A stretch of DNA of 64,000 nucleotides. Source: Symbiodinium natans. Its lineage: Eukaryota > Sar > Dinophyceae > Suessiales > Symbiodiniaceae. Below the pieces are notes generated by a model. That model searched no databases. It saw nothing but the letters and a program-made list of their open reading frames with translations, and had not been told where the DNA came from. Location: NCBI GenBank assembly GCA_905221605.1, contig CAJNDS010002401.1:169001-233000 (forward strand), in the 5' to 3' direction. Below, piece after piece: positions 57,829 through 64,000 of the stretch. The translations under genes were made by a program, and so were the position numbers. Within the stretch, counting starts at the first letter, position 1, and each line of letters begins with the position of its first letter.

Positions 57829-58130
57829 GGGGGGGGTTAGGGTGTAAGGGTGCTTAAGGGTTTTTAAGTGTTCAGAAGGGTTTGTTAAGGTTGTTGGAAG
57901 GCGTTTTGAGGTTTCTAAGAGTTTTAAATGGCTTTTTCGCGTTGTTAAGGGTTTTAAGGGGTTTAAGGGGTTTGGGGCGTAGAACAGGCTTGGGGGGCTT
58001 CAAAGGGGCTTGGAGAGGGGGCTTAGACAAGGGAACCTACACCCCCAAAACAAAAAAGTGGGACTAAGGGCCCCCACACTGGGTCCGCATTTTCTTAAAC
58101 CGGGAAACCCTAAACCCTAAACCCTAAACC

Positions 58131-59792
58131 CTAAACCGAGAGGCTCACTCCGGTGGCTGCCTCGCTGGCGCGCCAGAGCAGCGCCACCGACCTCGGATCG
58201 ACCTCCACGGCCTCGACGGCGTTCGGCACCGCCGGCCCGCTCATGCCTAGTTTAGGGTTTAGGGTTTAGGGTTTAGGGTTTAGGGTGTAAGGTTTAGGGT
58301 TTAGGGTTTAGGGTTAAACATATCTTAGTCATTCCTTATTGGGTTTAAGTACCCTTAAATATGTAAACTGTTACCCAACTATGACAAAGATGCCGCTGCC
58401 CTTGGGCCCGTAGAGGACGCCACTTTGGGCATCCAAACTCCTGGGAGTTTAGGGTTTCCAGGGCTTCGGGTTTGGGGCTTCCGTATGCAAAAATCAACTT
58501 TCTTTGGGAAGATAGGGGTTGCGCAAGAGAGGGACAAGAGGGTCCATCGAACTTCGACCCAGGCTCACCATGGCTGTGAGCAGGCCCATGCTGCCATCCT
58601 CCTGTGACTGAAATGTGCTCACTGAAGAGGCCATGTGCGGCAGATGATCGGCAAAGTTTGTCTGAGACCCGCCAGGGTGAGCCGAAATGCTGCGAACCTT
58701 GGAGCCTCTCTTCTTCAGCTTCTCATGCAGGGAGTAGGTGAACACAGTATTCGCCAGCTTCGTCTGAAAGTAGCGCGCGAAACACCCATCGCCCATGAAG
58801 TCCGTAGAGTTGCCACCCAGATTACCGCCGTTTCGACCGAAGTACTTCTCCTCTAGGCATCGATTCCGGGTGTGCAGGCGGCCCATGCTCGTGTGGGTGA
58901 CGATGCGGGCATCGCCGCTCTCTTGTGCCTCGGCCTCGAGAAGCGGCATCAACTCGGCTGCAAGCAGGAAGTGCGACAGGTGGTTGGTCTGCATTTGGAC
59001 GTCAAAGCCGTCCTTGGTCGCCTTGTCCGGCATCGCCACAATGCCTGCGTTCAGGGACAAGCAGTAGAGCTTCCTGTACTTCGACTTGATCTCTGCTGCC
59101 GCACGCCGGACGCTCTCAAAATCCTGGAGGTCGCATTCGATGTTCACAAACTTCCCATCTGGAGCCATGGCCTTTTAGGTCCCCAAACAACCTATAGGAA
59201 CAACAAGTGAACCTTTTTTTTGCTGCTTCAAAGGTTTCATGAGGGAACCCATGGCCTTCAGGTCTCGCAGCGAGTCCTCGACTCGCGCAGACTTCCGGTT
59301 GAGCAGCAAGACCTCCTTGGTAGCCCAGTAACCATATGAGCGACGGACAAAATCACGTTACACAGTGCGAGGTCGCGGAATGCCATATTGTCGCTTTACG
59401 TGGGGCCCATATCGCTTTACATACTATGGGACTCCGGATACATGTGTCTGAATGTGCCAACTAATGCTATCGCTTTAGGTGGGGCCCATATCGCTTTCCA
59501 TGGTTTAACAACTCGTGTCCACCGTAGTACTGGCTCAGACAAACATAATTTAGGCAGGCGCTCATCTCATAACAAGGGTTCCCTTCTTCAAGTTGGTTAC
59601 TTGATAAAGGTGACCCAGAACCCCAAAAAAGGGTAAAGGGTAACCACTGGCCTACCAAGCCTCCCCTCCCAGGCCTGCCACCACCCATGCGGCCACATGC
59701 CCCAGGCCCTGCGTGGTCCCGGTGATGGCGAAGGCCTTGCCATCCACGCGCGGAAGCCCTTCCTTAAAACGCGGGAACCATTGGTGAGCCAT
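58131..59792 (-). CDS. Short-chain dehydrogenase/reductase, five exons
   Basis: NAD(P)-dependent oxidoreductase of the retinol dehydrogenase/WW-oxidoreductase type. Exons are 59661-59792, 59256-59312, 58567-59171, 58394-58440 and 58131-58246 (957 nt, 318 aa). The ATG at 59792 sits in GCCATGG. Exon 1 has the cofactor glycine motif TGTTQGLG. Exon 2 (VLLLNRKSARVEDSLRDLK) has the NADP-type LNR. Exon 3 has LSLNAG, THTSMGR and the catalytic YFQTK with SAHPGGSQTNF. Exons 4 and 5 give SGVLYGPKGSG and MSGPAVPNAVEAV. Introns 1, 2 and 4 have GC donors; intron 3 needs a GA donor at 58566 to keep frame. The stop TAG lies in the first telomere unit after the coding sequence. Introns 1 and 2 look like inserted elements. 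The substrate cannot be told. Confidence 0.9.
59172..59255. mobile_element. SDR intron 2, introner-like
   Basis: An 84-nt intron. The direct repeat AAGGCCATGG spans both splice sites (59170 and 59256 regions). The interior TTTCATGAGGGAACCC resembles TTTATGAGGGAACC at 53010. Sense donor GC, acceptor AAAAG. Confidence 0.7.
59313..59660. mobile_element. SDR intron 1, introner-like with terminal inverted repeats
   Basis: In sense the intron starts GCTTGGTAGGCCAGTGGTTA and ends GGTTACTGGGCTACCAAGGA, imperfect inverses of each other that abut the splice sites. The short repeat TATCGCTTT...GGGGCCCA is duplicated inside. Confidence 0.7.
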
Positions 59793-60079
59793 GGCTGGAT
59801 TGCGCAGAGTTCCTATAGGATTCCTTATAAAGGTAAGCGGCTCTTGAAGCGACTGGAGCTCACAAGCACAAGCAAGCACAGGGGCATGGAAAGCATCAAG
59901 GTGGAGGCTCCAGAGCTTTAGGCCTGGGGATCTAGGGCTCTAGGGCTGGGGTTTCAAGGTGCAGGGCTCAGGGATTTGGGTTCGGGCCAGCCCCCAAGTC
60001 TAGTGCACCACAGGGGCGTCCGAGCCGGTTGCCGACTGAGGCTGGGAGTGTCACAGTCAAGATGGGGTTGCTCTGGTTC

Positions 60080-60176
60080 GGTTACGAAAATAAGGGGCCC
60101 CTAATATAGACCCCCAAATAGTAGGATTCCCTTGTACAAGGACCCCAATACGGTACCCCTAATTTCGGAAACCCCC
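60080..60176. mobile_element. Short inverted-repeat element, family B
   Basis: GTTACGAAAATAAGGGGCCC at the left and ACCCCTAATTTCGGAAACCC at the right. It lies just upstream of the SDR gene. Confidence 0.75.
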
Positions 60177-60212
60177 ATATAGCAACCGACTCTGGGCTAT
60201 AATCAAGCAATG

Positions 60213-60310
60213 AACATTGCAGGAAACCGGAAACTTGGGCCCGAGCCCATGGCAAACGCACCCGGCGAAGTCATGTACTGCCGGGACATACCTGGGACTG
60301 ATTGCAGTCT
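60213..60310. CDS. Candidate exon upstream of the SDR gene, either strand
   Basis: Plus reads NRKLGPEPMANAPGEVMYCR then DIPGTDC; minus reads QYMTSPGAFAMGSGPSFRFP. Both strands carry AG acceptors. Strand is undecided. Confidence 0.28.
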
Positions 60311-60479
60311 CCCTCGTTTGGCAAGGGTTTAGGGGTTCGGGGTAGCCCCCTAACCGAAACTCCGCAAGTGTAAGAGTAGGACAGTAGGGTTATGGGTACT
60401 TGCTTGATGGCATAGGTGCTCATGGGCCCAAAAAGGGAAATCCTACCCACCTACCGGAGTGCTCCTTGGCACCCTCCAC

Positions 60480-60594
60480 CGAAACTGTCAAAACACCCCC
60501 ACCACTCCTGCGGCGGGCCTTGCACAATGTCGAAGTGGAAAGAAACGCAGTCGTTGATGAAGCGCTGGGTGGTGGGAATATCTAGCATCATCAC
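60480..60594 (-). CDS. Candidate internal exon, strong protein-like frame
   Basis: An AAGCAG acceptor opens VMMLDIPTTQRFINDCVSFH then FDIVQGPPQEWWGCFDSF, ending at a GT donor. Here the repeats upstream of the acceptor are TTTAGGG in the sense direction, opposite to the usual arrangement. It could belong with 60871-60962. Confidence 0.55.
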
Positions 60595-60870
60595 CTGCTT
60601 GGCCAAACCCTAAACCTTAAACCCTAAACCCTAAACCCTAAAACCCTAAACCCTAAACCGGAGGAAGGCTTGCGGGATGGCTCACATAGCTGAGCTTTGC
60701 AGCTTCGAACCTTCAATAGAGACACCAACATCATCAAAAAGGCCCAGAACCGAGGGTCTTTGCGGGCTTCAGGATTTTGGGGATTGCAAAGACTATAGGA
60801 GCTTCCAGGGCTCGTAAACCCTAAACCCTAAACCCTAAACCCTAAACCCCCAAACCCTAAACCCTACAGC

Positions 60871-60962
60871 TTTCTTGCTCCTAGGGCTTCCTCGGAGCCC
60901 TCCTTCACCAGGCCTCCAGCATGCAGAGACCGAAGGAGCCGGTCAAAGCATCTCCCCATCGC
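60871..60962 (-). CDS. Candidate internal exon, helical
   Basis: A CTGAAG acceptor, the frame AMGRCFDRLLRSLHAGGLVK then EGSEEALGARK, and a GC donor. Flanking telomere-like repeats are in exon orientation. Confidence 0.5.
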
Positions 60963-61069
60963 CTTCAGGCTTAGGAGGGTTTAGGGTTTAGGGTTTAGGG
61001 TTTAGGGTTTAGGGTCTAGGGTCTAGGGTCTAGGGTTTAGGGTGTAGGGTTTAGGGTTTAGGGTTTAGG

Positions 61070-61365
61070 GTTTAGGGGCTTAGGGGCTTAGGGGTTTAGG
61101 GGTTTAGGGGTTTAGGGGTTTAGGGGTTTAGGGGTTTAGGGTTTAGGGTTTAGGGTTTAGGGTTTAGGGGTTTAGGGTTTAGGGGGGGGGTTTAGGGGTT
61201 TAGGGGTTTAGGGTTTAGGGTTTAGGGGTTTAGGGGTTTAGGGGGTTTAGGGTTTTAGGGTTTTAGGGGTTTAGGGGTTTAGGGGTTTAGGGGTTTAGGG
61301 GTTTAGGGGTTTAGGGGTTTAGGGGTTTAGGGGTTTAGGGGTTTAGGGGTTTAGGGGTTTAGGGT
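61070..61365. repeat. Long array dominated by the octamer TTTAGGGG
   Basis: The run switches from TTTAGGG through GGGGCTTA to mainly TTTAGGGG with a few heptamers and one nine-G interruption. A similar octamer array occurs at 1541-1690. Confidence 0.9.
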
Positions 61366-61776
61366 ATAAGGTTCAGGGTTTTAGGTCGAAGGGCTTTAGG
61401 GCTTTCGGGTTGTAGGCTGAAGGCTTTTAAGGCTCAAGGCGTAGGGGTCGGAGGCTTCCATTCGTCGGCGTTTTGTTGTTTAAGAGCTTGGTGGAGGCTG
61501 TTGAAAATTATGCACCTTAAGCCCTCACCCCTACACTTCCTGTGGACAGTCGATGCCTCGTTTCATTGAGATCTTCCGAGCCCTTCCTCAAAGGTCGAAT
61601 CTTAGCAGGAGGTATAGTCGCCCTAAACCCTAAACCCTAAACCCTAAACCCGAAACCCTAAACCCTAAACCCAATTAGGGTTTCGGACTTCGGGTCTAGG
61701 TCCAAAATCGGACCAAAAACCTTCATGTTTAGGGTTCAGGGTTTAGGGTTGAGGGCTTCGGGCTTACGTGGAGTAC

Positions 61777-61815
61777 TCTTACTGCTGGTTCGTGGGGAAT
61801 GAATGGAAGAGAATT
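61777..61815. mobile_element. Short inverted-repeat element, family D, left fragment
   Basis: CTTACTGCTGGTTCGTGGGG then AATGAATGG matches the left ends near 39455 and 53584; no right arm. Confidence 0.45.
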
Positions 61816-62059
61816 TGTGCCTAAGCCTAAGCTCTGAAGACCCCTAAACCCTAAACCCCAAACCCTAGATCCAAAACCCTAAGCCCTCTTCGTGGTGCAT
61901 CTGCTTTGGGTTGCAGCTCAGGCAAGATGAGAAGACTGTGGACTGCACAATCACCTGCAGCCATGCAGGTGCAGTCCACATGGGCACCACATCGCTCAGC
62001 CACTGGCTGATACCTTTCCAAATAAAGGTCACAGCTGTGGACAGGCAGGTGCGGCCTGC

Positions 62060-62312
62060 TTAAGGGCCAGCCACAGCCTTGTGCCACATGGGCACCCAGT
62101 GCTGACCATGATCCACCACTGCCAAAGGCTTGGGAAGCACTTCTGCAGGAGAGAGTTCATCTGTAGTGGCAATGCAGCAGTCCAGGCCCAAGGTGACTCT
62201 CAGAAAGTCCACCCCCTTGGGGCCAAAATAGCAAACATGGCCAGGCCCACTGTCACACTCTGCCTTCAATGCCATGTCCAAAGTGGTGGCTGGATCCTTG
62301 CCTTGCCTCTTG
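62060..62312 (-). CDS. Open segment of unknown origin with an in-frame stop
   Basis: The minus frame reads DPATTLDMALKAECDSGPGH ... DELSPAEVLPKPLAVVDHGQ ... WVPMWHKAVAGP and stops at TAA. The same frame then reopens for some 55 codons (CLSTAVTFIWKGISQWLSD) down to about 61890. The codon choice is less GC-biased than in the genes above. It may be a decayed transposon or pseudogene; no domain is recognised. Confidence 0.3.
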
Positions 62313-62438
62313 GCATCCCAGACCCTAAACCCCAAACCCAAGCCCTAAACCCCGAACCCCAAGCCCCAAACCCTAAACCCTAAACCCTAAACCCTAAACC
62401 CTAAACCCCAGTTAGGTCGCCCCAAAAGAGCCCTGAGC

Positions 62439-62521
62439 CCGAAGTCGGCTCCGGGTGCCCGCGCCGGAAGTGCTCCACCAGGGAGGCGAACACCTCTTCG
62501 GGCGGAATTCGGCTCCCCAGC
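62439..62521 (-). CDS. Candidate internal exon, unknown protein
   Basis: A GCCAG acceptor, the frame LGSRIPPEEVFASLVEHFRR then GHPEPTS, and a GC donor. CCCTAAA runs below and TTTGGGG/TTTAGGG runs above. Confidence 0.5.
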
Positions 62522-62957
62522 CTGGCTCGGCGGTTTGGGGTTCGGGGTTTGGGGGGGCTTAGGGTTTAGGGTTTAGGGTTTGGGGTTTGGGGTTTGGGGT
62601 TTAGGGTTTAGGGTTTGGGGTTTAGGGCTTAGAGTTTAGGGTTTAGGGTTTATAGGGTTTAGGGTGTAGGGTTGAGGGTTTTCGGGGGCCTGGGGCTTGG
62701 GGTTAACTAGGACCCCATCAGTTCTTTTTTTATGACGCCCACCCTTAAGCTTAAGCCTCTTTTGCCTTCGTTAAGCCCTTACGGGCTTGGGGCCCCAATA
62801 AAAACTATGTAATGTAGCAATATCAAGGCCCAAAGAACTTTAAGCATGATCCCGCATCCACCCCACCAAGCCCGAACCCAACTTTTCTTACAAGAATTGG
62901 ATTTCCTTTTGAAAAGCCCCTAAACCCTAAAGCCTAAACCCTTAAACCCTAAAATCG

Positions 62958-63010
62958 TGGCCGGGGGGGCTTGTCCAGGTGCACACAGTCTTTCATGGAA
63001 GACCTCTGGC
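62958..63010 (-). CDS. Weak candidate exon
   Basis: Minus reads RSSMKDCVHLDKPPRPRF near a CCAGAG acceptor. CCCTAAA-type repeats lie below and TTAGGG-type above. The boundaries are uncertain. Confidence 0.28.
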
Positions 63011-63499
63011 AGGCCGGCTGAGGGTTGACAGGGTTCTTAGGGCTCCGAGGGTTTTAGAGGGCTCTCAGGTCTCACTAGGGATCAGAGGGTTACAGGGCTT
63101 CTCAGGGTTTATGGGGTTTTATGGGCTTAGGGTTCTAAGGGCTCCAAGAGTATACAGGATGTTGGCGGCTTAGGCCATAGGGTTTTATGGTTCTGAGGGT
63201 TCATCGTGACTACGGGGATTTTAAGGGCTCAGGGTTCCAAGCTTACCGGGTCACTAGAGTTGCAAGGGTTTGCAGGGTTCCACAGGTTGATAGGGTTTAG
63301 GTTTAGGGTTTAGGGTTTAGGGTTTAGGGTTTAGCGTTTAGGGTTTAGGGTTTAGGGTTTAGGGTTTAGGGTTTAGGGTTTAGGGTTTTAGGTCAATAAG
63401 GCTTAGGACTTATCGGCTTTGCAAGGCTTCGCTTCGCGCAGGAAATTGAGTCCATAATTATCCCAAACACCAACTTCCAGGCCCACTTGACCCTGACTT

Positions 63500-63606
63500 C
63501 AAAACCCCTTAACCGCATCCGAGCTGCCTTGCAAAAACCGCCGCCACGCTCTCGTCCGCAAGCCGCGTCGCCGCGGGCTGGGCAGCAGGTCGGGGTCCAC
63601 ACCCGA
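63500..63606 (-). CDS. Weak candidate exon, arginine-rich
   Basis: Minus reads VDPDLLPSPRRRGLRTRAWR then RFLQGSSDAVKGF and TGA. There is no clear acceptor, so it may be chance reading in GC-rich DNA. Confidence 0.22.
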
Positions 63607-64000
63607 AGGTCGTCTAGAGTAGCAAAATCTGCCCCTAAATCACTCTATAAGCCCAGGAACCCCCTGACGCCTGAAGGCCTCCGAACCCAAATCCTAAGGC
63701 CCCAGCTATCCCTGAATGGCCCTGAATCGAAAGGCCATCCCCGTGCCTTTTAAGGGCCTTAGGGTTTAGGGTTTAGGGTTTAGGGTTTAGGGTTTCGGGT
63801 CCCCAGATCTTGTTGGAACCCTACATGGCCCTGACAAGGTTTAGAGTGGAGAGGGCCCGGGGTGTAGGGATTAGGGTTTAGGGTTTGGGGTTTGGGGTTT
63901 AGGGTTAAATCCAGATCTTGTGAACAGTCGAAGCCCCATTGCTGACAACTTGGAGATTCCTGACTACTAAAACTGCCTGATTGGGCAAGCATAACCCCAC

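Larger units (their letters stand above)
1..64000. repeat. Interspersed telomere-like heptamer arrays across the whole window
   Basis: Runs of TTTAGGG or its complement CCCTAAA, from one to about fifteen units, occur every few hundred bases in both orientations. Degenerate forms (TTTGGGG, TTTCGGG, CCCTAAG, CCCTGAA) surround them. Long pure runs lie near 5983-6088, 24249-24344, 24967-25053, 27175-27267, 28080-28170, 37488-37580, 42958-43044, 45775-45868 and 54363-54448. Because both orientations alternate with gene exons, this is interstitial sequence and not one chromosome end. The arrays sit mainly in introns and spacers; the 466-codon retroelement frame, the ankyrin exons and the large SDR exon contain none. 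Confidence 0.95.

Overview
The window reads as nuclear DNA of a dinoflagellate, most likely a symbiodiniacean or close relative. The support is a ubiquitin-like/ankyrin gene of a type I associate with Symbiodinium, a dinoflagellate-style LINE fragment, introns with GC donors, and all five recognisable genes lying on the minus strand. The species is my inference. No bacterial operon, tRNA, rRNA or CRISPR array was found.

The dominant feature is the plant-type telomere heptamer (TTTAGGG/CCCTAAA), present in hundreds of short interstitial arrays in both orientations. The unique islands of about 30-140 bases between arrays are often exons. Reading them by eye gives two heavily split genes that gene finders would miss: a 15-exon pepsin-like aspartic protease (78-8589; all exon phases close, 404 aa) and most of ribosomal protein L9/uL6 in at least eight small exons (9099-14217). 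In both, an intron commonly starts with TTTAGGG repeats and ends with CCCTAAA repeats in the sense direction, so the two intron ends are complementary.

Layout: 0-8.6 kb aspartic protease; 9.1-14.2 kb RPL9; 16.3-17.3 kb two-exon ubiquitin-like/ankyrin gene with a late frameshift; 18.7-20.1 kb 5'-truncated LINE-type retroelement; 21.5-22.2 kb a 655-bp terminal-inverted-repeat element nested in another repeat; 22.4-29.6 kb telomere-like repeats with scattered exon-like islands; 29.68-34.01 kb a 253-bp satellite (17 units); 34.2-58 kb many exon-like islands of unrecognised genes, nearly all best read on minus, including a coherent set at 50.3-51.8 kb; 58.1-59.8 kb a five-exon short-chain dehydrogenase/reductase whose first two introns look like mobile introners; 60-64 kb more islands and long TTTAGGGG arrays.

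Several families of short inverted-repeat elements (about 80-130 bp) recur throughout. Exon boundaries are inferred from reading frame, family similarity recalled from memory and AG acceptors; no alignment, RNA data or database search was available.
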